Shown here piece after piece: positions 1 through 8,232 of a stretch of 64,000 nucleotides of DNA. Every line of letters starts with the position of its first letter. Position 1 is the stretch's first letter. Below the pieces are notes generated by a model, which saw nothing but the letters and a program-made list of their open reading frames with translations, made no database searches and was not told the origin of the DNA. Origin of the DNA: Enterococcus mundtii (GTDB lineage Bacteria; Bacillota; Bacilli; Lactobacillales; Enterococcaceae); the NCBI RefSeq assembly GCF_013394305.1, contig NZ_AP019810.1, forward strand, positions 2,757,001-2,821,000, given 5' to 3'. Position numbers and translations under genes: made by a program.

Positions 1-1
1 G

Positions 2-1807
2 TCAAAGGATGATCAAGTAGATAAAAAAGAAAATATCAATCTTGGCAAAGAAAAAACAGAGACAGATCACTCTGCTACCTCTGAGCAAAGAGAAAAAGCG
101 CAGCAGAAAAAACGAGTAGCTGAATTAAAAGAAGCAGTAAACAATGAAGAAGAAAATTCCATTCTAGCTGCTTACATCAAGGCGCATCGTGAAGATACGA
201 CTGAAGAACACGCAAAAGAGCTGCTTCGAATGATCGAAACGGCGGCAGCAACGGGTGAGGATTCAGTCGACATTCGCTTGTCGGAAAATACAACGGAGCA
301 AGTTTCTCCTGAAAAATCTCAAGAGGATGCAATAAAAGAGCCACCAGTGGAAGAACCAACAGAAGAAACGATCATTGAAGATACTGTGGTCGAAGATTCT
401 TCAACAAGTACAGAAGAACAAGTAGACGTAATTACAAATATAGAAGAAACTGCCCCAGTTTCTACGGAAGAACCTGTAGAGACGACTGAACCGATCGAAG
501 AGGAAAGTTCTAAGGTTGAGAGTACGAAAGCTGCTTCAACAGATGCACCGCAACCAAAAGAAGCTCCTGAAACAACTGAACTGGTGGAAACACAGCCGAA
601 ACAGACAAAGGTTGAGGAACAAGAAACAAGCAATGCGTCCATCAAAAAAGAAGAATTGCCAAATGATCGAGGATCAAAGAAATCCAAAAAAAGATTATAC
701 CTGACGAGTGCGGCAGTGCTTTTACTTGGTGCAGGGGGTTGGATGTATTATGATCATCAGCAAAAAGTCCAAGCAGAAATCGCTGCCGAAACCCAACGTA
801 AACAAGATAAAATGGCTGATTTACAATCAGATTTAGCTGCGTTTTATTCAGATGATGATGAACAGTTCATTCGTACAAGTATGATCAATCAAGACTTATC
901 AAAATTAAGGGCATCATTGAATGAGGTCAAAGATGAAAAAGGGTATGCAGATCTGGAAAAAACCTTTGAAGATATCCAATCAAAGATCAAACAGATCCAA
1001 ACGGTCAATGAATGGTTTGTTACACCAGTTATCGCAGATGATCAACTGATCGCAGAACCCAAATTGAAAGCTGACCAAGCGATCCAAAGTTTTGAAACAG
1101 AAGATACAGCATTTGGTCAATTGATCGACAAAGCGACAGATGAAGCAACTAAACAGTATCAACAACTTCAAACAGCAAAAGAAAAAACTGCTGTGATCTA
1201 TGCAGATGGTCAAGTAAAAGATTCAGCAACGAAAGAGCAGTACGACACAGCAAAAGCAGAAGTGGCGAAAGTAAAAAATACAGAATTAGTCAAAGCACTT
1301 GTGACCGAATTGGACAAAGTCGATGAAGCTTTGACGAAAAAAGAAGAAGCGAAGAAAGCCGAAGAAGCAAAGAAAGCTGAAGAAGCGAAGAAAGCCGAAG
1401 AAGCGAAACAAGCGCAGGCGCAGGCTGAAGCGCAAGCACAAGCACAAGCTGAGGCAGCTGCTCAACAAACTGAGGCGACACAAACAACGCCAGCGACTAA
1501 CTCCGCAAACCGTCCAATCATGGAAACAAGAGCCAGTGATGTCGCAGATGCTTCTAATCCTGCTTGGAATTGGGCACCAGGAGTCAAAGAAAGTGTGATC
1601 GCAACAAGTATTGCACGAGGCTACATCGTAGAGGGCGGCTATCGATTAGAGAAAGCTCGCATCGAAAACGGTGAAGGATACTACAACCTTTATGCGACTT
1701 CTACTAAATCATCTTTGATGAATGGTATCGGTGAAAGTGCTCTACCATTTTATATTGTCACAATCAATTGTAAAACTGGTTGGTTTGGTGGGAACGGTAG
1801 TAACTAG
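2..1807 (+). CDS. mapZ: MapZ-like mid-cell division site protein (5' truncated)
   Basis: The reading frame is open from base 2, so the gene starts upstream of the window; 601 residues are visible. The N-terminal part is a long acidic cytoplasmic region rich in Glu, Thr and Val. A single membrane segment is encoded at about 692-751, preceded by Lys/Arg residues. The extracellular part has a charged helical domain, then an Ala/Glu/Lys/Gln repeat linker (about 1339-1460), then a compact C-terminal domain with Trp/Gly-rich residues. This layout matches MapZ/LocZ of streptococci and enterococci, which marks mid-cell and guides FtsZ, and whose cytoplasmic part is phosphorylated by a PASTA kinase. 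The family assignment rests on architecture and the C-terminal domain; the N-terminus is not visible. Confidence 0.75.
   Translation, partial: SKDDQVDKKENINLGKEKTETDHSATSEQREKAQQKKRVAELKEAVNNEEENSILAAYIKAHREDTTEEHAKELLRMIETAAATGEDSVDIRLSENTTEQVSPEKSQEDAIKEPPVEEPTEETIIEDTVVEDSSTSTEEQVDVITNIEETAPVSTEEPVETTEPIEEESSKVESTKAASTDAPQPKEAPETTELVETQPKQTKVEEQETSNASIKKEELPNDRGSKKSKKRLYLTSAAVLLLGAGGWMYYDHQQKVQAEIAAETQRKQDKMADLQSDLAAFYSDDDEQFIRTSMINQDLSKLRASLNEVKDEKGYADLEKTFEDIQSKIKQIQTVNEWFVTPVIADDQLIAEPKLKADQAIQSFETEDTAFGQLIDKATDEATKQYQQLQTAKEKTAVIYADGQVKDSATKEQYDTAKAEVAKVKNTELVKALVTELDKVDEALTKKEEAKKAEEAKKAEEAKKAEEAKQAQAQAEAQAQAQAEAAAQQTEATQTTPATNSANRPIMETRASDVADASNPAWNWAPGVKESVIATSIARGYIVEGGYRLEKARIENGEGYYNLYATSTKSSLMNGIGESALPFYIVTINCKTGWFGGNGSN
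1339..1460 (+). repeat. Low-complexity repeat inside mapZ (KKAEEA units, then AQAQAEAQ)
   Basis: Four tandem copies of a KKAEEA-type hexapeptide are followed by an Ala/Gln/Glu stretch. At the DNA level the units differ mainly at third positions (gcg/gcc/gct/gca). It probably forms an extended or helical spacer outside the membrane. Such arrays vary in copy number by slippage, so length differences between strains are likely. Confidence 0.8.
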
Positions 1808-1914
1808 ATCAGTGGTAGTTAGCTAGAGTATAGTTATATCAGCCTGATTTGCTATTCCTACAAAGCAAAACAACAATGGTCCAGAAGCAATTTTTCTTTC
1901 TATCATAGCGTCAA

Positions 1915-1970
1915 AAATAGGCCTTAGAATCCAAAAATATGAGGATATTTTCGGGTTTTATGGCCTATTT
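1915..1970 (+). repeat. Dispersed hairpin element, copy 1
   Basis: Outer stem AAATAGGCC (1915-1923) pairs with GGCCTATTT (1962-1970). The interior contains a second short pairing, AAAATAT with ATATTTT, followed by TCGGG. The interior shares the order ATCC, CAAAAAT, GA-GA, ATTTTCG with copies at 12736-12790 and 24069-24124, while the outer stem bases differ. It sits 108 bases after the mapZ stop and has no long T run, so it is not a standard terminator. Confidence 0.6.
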
Positions 1971-2087
1971 CAGTCGAACACTGACGGCTTAAGCTTTTAT
2001 GGAGAATCTCTATCTATAAACATGGCGTTATGTTATGATAGCAAAGAAATGTTGGAATACAAAGGCCTTTTAGAAAAGGAGAAAAAG

Positions 2088-2951
2088 ATGAACGAATTAT
2101 TAGCAAATGTCTTTACCGCAATGGTGATTGACGAAAATGAAAAAAATTATTTTGTCCAAAAAAATGGACAAACTTTCCGTTTGAGCAAAGAGGAGGGAGA
2201 GCATACGATCGGCGAAGCAGTCGAAGGTTTTGGTTATCAGAATCAAAAACAAGAGAATCGTTTTACAACGGTGATCCCGAAGAGTCGCATTGGTCATTAT
2301 GCTTTTGGAACAGTCACTTCTTCAAGAAAAGATCTAGGTGTCTTTATTGATATTGGTTTACCGGATAAAGATTTTGTTGTTTCACTGGATGAGTTACCTA
2401 CAATGACTGAGTTGTGGCCCAAAAAAGGGGATCAGTTGATGATCGCTTTGCGCGTTGACGCGAAAGATCGCATTTGGGGAAGCCTAGCAGAAGAAAGAAT
2501 CTTCAAATCACTAAGTAAGCATGGTTCAGAAGAATTGAAAAATAAAAACATCTCAGGAATCGCTTATCGTTTGAAGCTGACTGGCACGTATCTGCTGACG
2601 GATGATTTTTATATTGGGTTCATCCATCCTTCAGAACGTTACCGCGAACCACGTTTAGGTGAAAAATTAGAAGGACGCGTAGTTGGGGCTAGACCTGATG
2701 GTGTGTTGAATATCTCTTTGAAACCACGTGCACACGAAGCGATTTCTGATGATGCACAAATGATCTTAACGATTTTAGAACGTTCAGCAGATCAACAAAT
2801 CGCATTCACTGACAAATCAGATCCAGATGAGATCATGCGTGCCTTTGGGATCAGTAAAGGGGCATTTAAGCGAGCAATTGGTAATTTATTGAAACAAGGA
2901 TTGATCAAACAAGAGGATGGCGTGACGAAACTAGCGAAAAAATCTAATTGA
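2088..2951 (+). CDS. cvfB: CvfB/YitL-family S1 RNA-binding protein
   Basis: This 287-residue protein has an S1-type RNA-binding domain at about residues 60-130 (signature GTVTSSRKDLGVFIDIG), a second S1-like segment at about 150-205 (GFIHPSERYREPRLGEKLEG), and a winged-helix end (AFGISKGAFKRAIGNLLKQG). That is the CvfB/YitL layout, a conserved regulator linked to virulence gene expression in staphylococci. The start at 2088 is chosen because AAAGGAG lies just upstream; an in-frame ATG at 2022 lacks a good site. It is not tightly linked to mapZ (280 bases apart) and is followed by the strong fur promoter. Confidence 0.85.
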   Translation: MNELLANVFTAMVIDENEKNYFVQKNGQTFRLSKEEGEHTIGEAVEGFGYQNQKQENRFTTVIPKSRIGHYAFGTVTSSRKDLGVFIDIGLPDKDFVVSLDELPTMTELWPKKGDQLMIALRVDAKDRIWGSLAEERIFKSLSKHGSEELKNKNISGIAYRLKLTGTYLLTDDFYIGFIHPSERYREPRLGEKLEGRVVGARPDGVLNISLKPRAHEAISDDAQMILTILERSADQQIAFTDKSDPDEIMRAFGISKGAFKRAIGNLLKQGLIKQEDGVTKLAKKSN

Positions 2952-2958
2952 GAATGAC

Positions 2959-2987
2959 TTGCATGTTTTTCTCGTCTAGCTTATAAT
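2959..2987 (+). promoter_or_regulatory. fur promoter (TTGCAT-17-TATAAT)
   Basis: A -35 TTGCAT (2959-2964) and a perfect -10 TATAAT (2982-2987) are separated by 17 bases. The expected start point is near 2994, so the Per-box palindrome at 3023-3037 lies in the transcribed leader. Confidence 0.7.
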
Positions 2988-3022
2988 AATTTTAATCTAG
3001 AACGGTTGATTAGATATCTTAA

Positions 3023-3037
3023 TTATAATCATTATAA
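3023..3037 (+). promoter_or_regulatory. Perfect PerR-box palindrome upstream of fur
   Basis: The sequence TTATAATCATTATAA is a 7-1-7 inverted repeat and matches the published Bacillus PerR box, TTATAATNATTATAA, at every fixed position. It ends 18 bases before the fur ATG. In B. subtilis the fur gene is a PerR target, so peroxide control of fur is the simplest reading. Fur autoregulation is the alternative, because Fur boxes share the ATAATNATTAT core. Confidence 0.75.
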
Positions 3038-3055
3038 ATTGTTGGGGTTGAGAAA

Positions 3056-3529
3056 ATGGGCATGAATACAATGTCAGTAATGAAAAAAACAAAACAACAG
3101 CTACATGAATCTGGGTTTAAACTGACCCCACAACGAGAAGCAACCTTGCTCGTCCTCTTAGAGAACGAAAAAGAACACTTGTCAGCAGAAGAAGTTTTCT
3201 TTCTAGTCAAAAAGAAAAACTCAGAGATCGGTTTGGCCACCGTTTATCGGACGTTGGAGATTCTAACGGATCTAAAAGTCATCGACAAAGTTAGCTTCAA
3301 TGATGGTGTGGCTCGGTATGATCTGCGAAAAGAAGGAGCCAAACATTTTCATCATCATCTCCTGTGCTTAGATTGTGGAACGATCGAGGAAGTCGAAGAA
3401 GATCTGCTAAGTGAAGTTGAACAAGTGATCGAACAGCGTTACCACTTTTTTGTCAAAGATCATCGTTTGACCTTTCATGGTATCTGCCAAGAATGCTATA
3501 ATAAGAAAAAAGAAAGAAAGACCGTCTGA
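3056..3529 (+). CDS. fur: Ferric uptake regulator Fur
   Basis: This 157-residue Fur-family repressor has an N-terminal winged helix (KLTPQREATLLVL, then IGLATVYRTLEIL), a metal-binding HFHHHLLC segment and two Cys pairs (CLDC and CQEC) for structural zinc. The sequence follows Bacillus Fur much more closely than PerR or Zur. It should repress iron uptake genes when Fe2+ is plentiful. ATG codons at 3062, 3071 and 3080 are possible alternative starts. It is followed by a hairpin terminator overlapping its stop, and xerD comes next, an order also seen in Bacillus. Confidence 0.85.
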   Translation: MGMNTMSVMKKTKQQLHESGFKLTPQREATLLVLLENEKEHLSAEEVFFLVKKKNSEIGLATVYRTLEILTDLKVIDKVSFNDGVARYDLRKEGAKHFHHHLLCLDCGTIEEVEEDLLSEVEQVIEQRYHFFVKDHRLTFHGICQECYNKKKERKTV

Positions 3530-3550
3530 ATTGATAGACGGCTTTTTCTT
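3522..3550 (+). terminator. Terminator after fur
   Basis: Stem CCGTCT (3522-3527) pairs with AGACGG (3536-3541), followed by a T-rich run. The left arm overlaps the fur stop codon. Confidence 0.7.
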
Positions 3551-3625
3551 TGAAGTGTCTACTGAAAAATAGACTACCGAAACCAAAGGCTATCTGATAT
3601 GATAAAGAAGCATGAGGTGAGAAGG

Positions 3626-4513
3626 ATGGAAGAAGAAATCAATGAATATCTTCGCTATTTAAGTATCGAGCGTGGATTATCGTTCAATACTCGAAAAAGT
3701 TATGAACGAGACTTGAATCAATACTTGCACTATCTAAAAGAACACGAGATAACCTCTTGGCAAACAATTGATCGATTTGTCGTCATCCAATATTTAGAAA
3801 CGTTGCATGCGGAAAATAAGGCTTCTGCAACGATTACACGTATGATTACAAGTTTAAGAAAATTCCATCAATTTTTGCGACAAGAACGGTATACAGAACA
3901 AGATCCAATGCAACACATCGAGACACCGAAGAAAGCCCAAAAGTTGCCAAGTACATTGTCTTTAAAGGAAGTAGAACGGCTGATCGAAACACCTGATACA
4001 TCGAAAAGTTTAGGGATCAGAGATCGCGCTATTTTAGAAGTCATGTATGCAACAGGGATGCGTGTGAGTGAGTTAGTCGGACTGAAGTTAGGCGATTTGC
4101 ACTTGTCTTTAGGGCTGGTTCAAACCTTAGGTAAAGGAGATAAAGAACGAATCATTCCTTTAGGCGATTATGCGATCCAATGGTTAGAACGTTATTTGGA
4201 TGAGGTTCGTCCTTTACTAGTCAAAAATCCATCTGAAAACCACGTTTTTTTGAATCATCATGGTTCAAGTCTCTCTCGACAAGGAATATGGAAAAATTTA
4301 AAACAACTTGTTCGAGAAGCAGGGATCTACAAAGACGTGACCCCTCATACATTGAGGCATAGTTTTGCGACACATTTACTAGAGAATGGGGCGGATTTAC
4401 GTACCGTTCAAGAACTATTAGGTCATGCAGATATTTCAACGACACAGATCTATACACATATCACGAAAAAAAGAATGACAGATGTCTACAAGCAGCATTT
4501 CCCAAGGGCTTAG
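3626..4513 (+). CDS. xerD: Tyrosine recombinase XerD
   Basis: This 295-residue tyrosine recombinase has an N-terminal SAM-like core-binding domain (residues 1-90) and a catalytic domain with the full set R146, K170, H241, R244, H267 and Y276. With XerC (47798-48694 in this window) it resolves chromosome dimers at dif. The start at 3626 is placed after GAGGTGAG; an upstream in-frame ATG at 3599 would add nine residues and has no ribosome site. It sits between fur and the ribT-scpAB run, matching the Bacillus fur-ripX neighbourhood. The position next to fur favours XerD over XerC. Confidence 0.9.
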   Translation: MEEEINEYLRYLSIERGLSFNTRKSYERDLNQYLHYLKEHEITSWQTIDRFVVIQYLETLHAENKASATITRMITSLRKFHQFLRQERYTEQDPMQHIETPKKAQKLPSTLSLKEVERLIETPDTSKSLGIRDRAILEVMYATGMRVSELVGLKLGDLHLSLGLVQTLGKGDKERIIPLGDYAIQWLERYLDEVRPLLVKNPSENHVFLNHHGSSLSRQGIWKNLKQLVREAGIYKDVTPHTLRHSFATHLLENGADLRTVQELLGHADISTTQIYTHITKKRMTDVYKQHFPRA

Positions 4514-4532
4514 TTTATAGGATGGTGAGAAA

Positions 4533-4900
4533 ATGTTAACACATTATCGAAAAGAAAACCGAAAAATCGCGATGGGACTATTGAGCTTTCATAAAAAGTT
4601 AAATGCAGAATCAAGTTTACTAAAAGAGATCGATACCTATGAATCTGCTGAGGATTATGAACTTTTTTTCTATACGCCAGAAGATTCTACAAATATCCAA
4701 GGAATCATTGGTGTGCATTGGAATGATAAAGATCAGATGACGATTCACGATATTTCGTTGAATCCTTCCTACCGGGGGAGAATATCGGGTTTCAAATGTT
4801 GAATGAATTGCAAGCAAAATACCCCGATGTGTTGATCCATCCAACGGATATCACAGAAGCTTATTTAAGTAGATGGATCAATGAAAATAAGGAAGAGTGA
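4533..4900 (+). pseudogene. ribT: RibT-like GNAT acetyltransferase, frameshifted
   Basis: The frame from 4533 (MLTHYRKENRKIAMGLLSFH) matches Bacillus RibT, a small GNAT protein of the riboflavin neighbourhood, but stops at 4802 just after the acetyl-CoA loop. The lost C-terminal half continues in another frame (GFQMLNELQAKYPDVL to NENKEE) and ends at 4900. One extra G in the five-G run at 4774-4778 would restore YRGENIGFQ and a 122-residue product, close to the family's usual length. So either the gene is inactivated by homopolymer slippage or this is a sequencing error. It lies directly before scpA. Confidence 0.8.
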
Positions 4901-4905
4901 ATGAT

Positions 4906-5667
4906 GTGTCAGAAATCAATATCAAATTAGATGTCTTTGAAGGTCCATTAGATTTACTCCTTCATCTGATCCAAGATATGTCGATCGATATTTACGATAT
5001 CCCGATCGCCACTATCACGGAACAATACATGAACTATATCCATACGATGAAGACGCTTGAGTTAGCTGTGGCAGGAGAGTACCTTGTCATGGCAGCAACA
5101 CTGATGGCAATCAAAAGTAAGACATTATTGCCTATCCATGAAGTAAGCAATGACGAAGAAGAATTTTGGGAAGAAGATCCGCGTGACGAATTAGTCAATC
5201 AGCTGTTAGAATACCGCAAATTCAAGTATGCAGCAGAGAAGCTTACTGAAAAGGCAGAAGAACGTAGTTTGTATTTCACAAAAGAACCTTCTGCAATCGA
5301 TGAGTTATTGGGGCAAGAAAAACCATTGAAGCGTGGACAAGTGAAAAAAATCGATTTATTTCAAGCCATGCAGAAAATTTTAGAACGAAAGAAATTTGCT
5401 CAAAAAGTAGAAAAAACGATCGCACCTGATGATGCGACAATCGAAGAACGAATGACATTTATCCAACAGCGCATCGTCTCTCAAAAAAATGGCTGTTTGT
5501 TCGAATCTTTTTTTGAAACGCCTTCTAGAAACGAAGTCGTCACAACATTTTTGGCGATCCTCGAATTGATGAAAAATGGACAGATCGTGGCTCAGCAAGA
5601 AAAAAATTATGAATCAATCATGCTTTATCCAGCAGTAGGAGATACACAACATGACGAAATTAAGTGA
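4906..5667 (+). CDS. scpA: Segregation and condensation protein A
   Basis: This 253-residue kleisin has the typical start INIKLDVFEGPLDLLLHLI. Its N-terminal helical domain binds the SMC neck and the C-terminal winged helix (near FLAILELMKNGQIVAQQ) binds the SMC head. With ScpB and SMC it forms the condensin that individualises sister chromosomes. The GTG at 4906 gives a 10-base gap from AAGGAAG; a GTG at 4897 is only one base from that site. The end overlaps scpB by 17 bases, which points to translational coupling. Confidence 0.92.
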   Translation: MSEINIKLDVFEGPLDLLLHLIQDMSIDIYDIPIATITEQYMNYIHTMKTLELAVAGEYLVMAATLMAIKSKTLLPIHEVSNDEEEFWEEDPRDELVNQLLEYRKFKYAAEKLTEKAEERSLYFTKEPSAIDELLGQEKPLKRGQVKKIDLFQAMQKILERKKFAQKVEKTIAPDDATIEERMTFIQQRIVSQKNGCLFESFFETPSRNEVVTTFLAILELMKNGQIVAQQEKNYESIMLYPAVGDTQHDEIK

Positions 5668-6226
5668 ACTTGAAGCAATCTTATTTATAGTAGGAGAAGA
5701 AGGAACGACAATCGAAGAATTGAGTGCCTTACTGACCTATACACGAGAAGAAACGACTGCTTTAGTGGCAGAGTTGGCAGCTAGTTATGAAGCGAATGAC
5801 AACACAGCGTTACATCTTTTTGAAACAGAAAAACAACTCGTGCTGACTACCAAAAAGGAGTTAGCGCCGATCGTCAAAAGATACGCGCAAGGGACATCGA
5901 ATACCTTGTCACAAGCGGCAGTCGAAACACTAGCAATCATTGCATATAAACAACCGATCACTAGAAGTGAGGTCGAGTTGATTCGTGGTGTTCAAGTTTC
6001 TGGCGCGATTCAACGCTTGACTGCACACCAACTGATCGAAGAAAAAGGGCGAGTCGATGGACCAGGTCGCCCGATCCTTTACGGGACCACAAGTCATTTT
6101 TTAGATTATTTTGGTCTGAGATCGCTAAATGAGTTACCCGATATTCAAGATATCGAACGTTCACTGGAAGAAGACGCACCCCTTGATTTATTTTTTGATG
6201 GCGTGCATGAAGGAGAAAACATATAA
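5651..6226 (+). CDS. scpB: Segregation and condensation protein B
   Basis: This 191-residue ScpB has two winged-helix domains. The conserved core AAVETLAIIAYKQPITRSEV with the following IRGV, and the later GRVDGPGRPILYGTT, are diagnostic. It dimerises and binds ScpA within the SMC condensin. The gene starts inside the scpA end and its TAA shares a base with the rluB ATG, so scpA, scpB and rluB form one tightly coupled transcript. Confidence 0.92.
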   Translation: MTKLSELEAILFIVGEEGTTIEELSALLTYTREETTALVAELAASYEANDNTALHLFETEKQLVLTTKKELAPIVKRYAQGTSNTLSQAAVETLAIIAYKQPITRSEVELIRGVQVSGAIQRLTAHQLIEEKGRVDGPGRPILYGTTSHFLDYFGLRSLNELPDIQDIERSLEEDAPLDLFFDGVHEGENI

Positions 6227-6942
6227 TGGAAAGATTACAAAAAGTAATTGCTCACGCAGGAATTACCTCTCGCCGTAAAGCCGAGGAATATATTTTGGCT
6301 GGTCGAGTAAAAGTAAATGGTCAAGTCGTCAAAGAACTTGGCGTAAAAGTTGGCAAACACGATACAGTGGAAGTCGACCAAGTGCCGATCTATCAAGAAG
6401 AATATGGCTATTATTTACTTTATAAGCCAAAAGGGGTCATTTCTGCTGTAGCAGATGACAAGGGCCGGAAAGTAGTGACAGACCTATTACCAATGGTCAA
6501 AGAGCGTATCTATCCAGTTGGACGACTAGATTATGATACTTCTGGCATACTTTTATTGACGAATGATGGTGATTTTGCGCAACGATTGACGCATCCCAAG
6601 CATGAAGTTGATAAAGTATATGTTGCCAAAGTCAAAGGAATCGCCACTAAGTCAGCGCTGAACCCATTGACAAAAGGAATCAAAATTGAAGGAAAGAAAA
6701 CGTCACCTGCAAAGTATGCCATTTTATCTGTTGATCCTCATACGAATCATAGTATCGTAGAATTAACGATCCATGAAGGCCGTAACCACCAAGTAAAAAA
6801 CATGCTACAAGCCGTCGGGTTACCTGTGCAAAAATTAAAACGAGAAAAATATGGCGAATTGACCTTGCAAGGTTTACGTCCTGGTGAGTATCGTGAGCTG
6901 AATAAAAAAGAAATCAGTCAGTTATTGAATCAATCAAAATAA
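6226..6942 (+). CDS. rluB: 23S rRNA pseudouridine synthase RluB
   Basis: The 238-residue protein has an N-terminal S4 RNA-binding domain (residues 2-60, LQKVIAHAGITSRRKAE) and the RsuA/RluB catalytic domain with the active-site aspartate in GRLDYDTSGILLLTNDG. It converts a uridine to pseudouridine in the large rRNA. Placement directly after scpB is the standard Firmicute order and supports RluB rather than RsuA or RluE. A hairpin terminator follows at 6957. Confidence 0.88.
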   Translation: MERLQKVIAHAGITSRRKAEEYILAGRVKVNGQVVKELGVKVGKHDTVEVDQVPIYQEEYGYYLLYKPKGVISAVADDKGRKVVTDLLPMVKERIYPVGRLDYDTSGILLLTNDGDFAQRLTHPKHEVDKVYVAKVKGIATKSALNPLTKGIKIEGKKTSPAKYAILSVDPHTNHSIVELTIHEGRNHQVKNMLQAVGLPVQKLKREKYGELTLQGLRPGEYRELNKKEISQLLNQSK

Positions 6943-6956
6943 ATAACTTACTTTTT

Positions 6957-6981
6957 GTAAGGCTAAATACCTTGCTTTTTT
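6957..6981 (+). terminator. Terminator after rluB, overlapping the next promoter
   Basis: Stem GTAAGG (6957-6962) pairs with CCTTGC (6970-6975) with one T-G pair, followed by six T. The right arm and first T bases also form the -35 TTGCTT (6972-6977) of the riboflavin promoter. Confidence 0.7.
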
Positions 6982-7000
6982 GTTATGAAATAAGTATAAT
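6972..7000 (+). promoter_or_regulatory. Promoter of the FMN riboswitch / ribU unit
   Basis: TTGCTT (6972-6977), a 17-base spacer and a perfect TATAAT (6995-7000) lie just upstream of the riboswitch. The -35 is embedded in the rluB terminator hairpin. Confidence 0.7.
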
Positions 7001-7028
7001 AAAATGGTAAACAAAAATTAGATATGGT

Positions 7029-7150
7029 TCGTCTTCAGGGGCAGGGTGAAATTCCCGACCGGTGGTTATAGTCCACGACCTACTTTTGCGAGTAGCTGAA
7101 TCGGTGAAATTCCGATACCGACAGTAAAGTCTGGATAAAGAAGATAGAGC
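7029..7150 (+). ncRNA. FMN riboswitch (RFN element)
   Basis: The conserved RFN blocks are visible in order: TCTTCAGGGGCAGGGTGAAA at the start, TCCCGACCGGTGGT, a variable arm, GAATCGGTGAAATTCCGATA, then CCGACAGTAAAGTCTGGAT. It binds FMN and should turn off ribU when flavin is plentiful. A strong terminator hairpin lies at 7182-7217, between the aptamer and the ribU ribosome site, so control is likely by transcription attenuation. Confidence 0.95.
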
Positions 7151-7181
7151 TTATTTGGCATACGTATGTACAAATGACTCT

Positions 7182-7217
7182 AACTCTATTTTCCCCTGCG
7201 AAAATAGAGTTTTTTTG
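7182..7217 (+). terminator. Riboswitch expression-platform terminator
   Basis: AACTCTATTTTC (7182-7193) pairs with GAAAATAGAGTT (7200-7211) over 12 perfect pairs, followed by a T run. Placed downstream of the FMN aptamer and before ribU, it is the expected off-state structure. Confidence 0.88.
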
Positions 7218-7276
7218 TTTGTGTTTACGTGGTTGAATAGTTCGCTGAAGAGGAATCCCAACAGGAGGATTTCAAC

Positions 7277-7888
7277 ATGAAGAACACCCGAGTACAAAAA
7301 ATGGTTGCGGTCGCATTATTTGCTGCAATCGGATTGGTTTTGCAATTTTTCTCATTTCCAATCATGCCAACATTTAGTTTTTTGAAAATCGATTTTAGTG
7401 ATATCCCAGTTTTGATCAGCATGTTTTTATTTGGCCCGTTAGCGGGGATCGTTACCGCGTTTTTACGTTCGATCTTACATTTGATCATGACCGGTTTTAG
7501 TCCGGAGAATCTAGTTGGCGACGTCGCTAGTTTCTTTTCAACAGCGGTCTTTACTTTACCGATTTTCTACATCTTCAAAAGAAACAAATACCAAAAAGGA
7601 AAAAATCAAATTTTAGGCGTGATCAGTGGAACACTTGCACTCACCATTTTCATGAGTATTGCGAACTATTTTGTAATCACACCTCTTTATTTAACATTTT
7701 TAGGCCTAAACGCAACCCAAATGTTAGGTATGCCACTGGCAAATTACATTTTGATCGGTATTGTACCTTTTAACTTGATCAAAGGATTTATCGTTAGTGT
7801 GGCATTCCTTGTCTTACACGCCAAACTACTGCCTTGGTTGAGCAGAAAACAACACCAGTTAGAAAAACGGCATAGCGTTGTAAAATAA
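7277..7888 (+). CDS. ribU: ECF riboflavin transporter S component RibU
   Basis: This 203-residue, six-helix membrane protein matches RibU: the N-terminal helix MVAVALFAAIGLVLQFF is followed by LKIDFSDIPVLISMFLFGPL, the substrate-binding signature of the family. It captures riboflavin and works with a shared EcfA-A'-T energy module encoded elsewhere. AGGAGG lies shortly upstream of the ATG. Control by the upstream FMN riboswitch confirms the substrate. A 14-bp hairpin terminator follows, so the unit is monocistronic. Confidence 0.93.
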   Translation: MKNTRVQKMVAVALFAAIGLVLQFFSFPIMPTFSFLKIDFSDIPVLISMFLFGPLAGIVTAFLRSILHLIMTGFSPENLVGDVASFFSTAVFTLPIFYIFKRNKYQKGKNQILGVISGTLALTIFMSIANYFVITPLYLTFLGLNATQMLGMPLANYILIGIVPFNLIKGFIVSVAFLVLHAKLLPWLSRKQHQLEKRHSVVK

Positions 7889-7949
7889 AAGTAAATGACT
7901 CTTTTAAAAAAAAAGACTAGGATAGCATATAATACAAAGAATACAAGTA

Positions 7950-7987
7950 AACTTGAAAGTAGGAATTCCTACTTTCAAGTTTTTTTT
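7950..7987 (+). terminator. Terminator after ribU
   Basis: AACTTGAAAGTAGG (7950-7963) pairs perfectly with CCTACTTTCAAGTT (7968-7981), with a four-base AATT loop and an eight-T tail. Confidence 0.92.
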
Positions 7988-8188
7988 ATGAAAAAGAGCA
8001 TTTTCAGTTATTTATATAGAGACTAGATAGGTTATATGGGAGGGGAACAAATGACCAATCATAGGTATTCGCATAGCTAACACTTATTTTTTTAAAGTTT
8101 TTCTTAATATTTTGTTATGAAAAAAAATTCAATAACCGACATTGTGTAAGCGTTTTATAAACCGTGTCTGAGTATTTTTTGCCTTTTT

Positions 8189-8209
8189 GTATAAAAATGT
8201 ATTTTATAC
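8189..8209 (+). promoter_or_regulatory. Candidate operator: GTATAAAA-N5-TTTTATAC
   Basis: A perfect 8-bp inverted repeat with a five-base centre lies 47 bases upstream of the predicted -10. AT-rich palindromes of this size are typical ArgR/AhrC sites in lactic acid bacteria, and the downstream carrier and dipeptidase would fit amino acid control, but the regulator is not shown by the sequence. Confidence 0.45.
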
Positions 8210-8232
8210 GTTTTGATGTGAAATTATTCTCC

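Noticed and set aside
319-687. Long - strand open frame opposite mapZ.
   Set aside because: It mirrors the low-complexity acidic repeat on the coding strand, has Ser/Val-rich nonsense composition and no ribosome site.
8145-8158. Catabolite-response (cre) site upstream of the YfcC gene.
   Set aside because: TGTAAGCG fits the left half, but the right half lacks the required bases; treated as chance.
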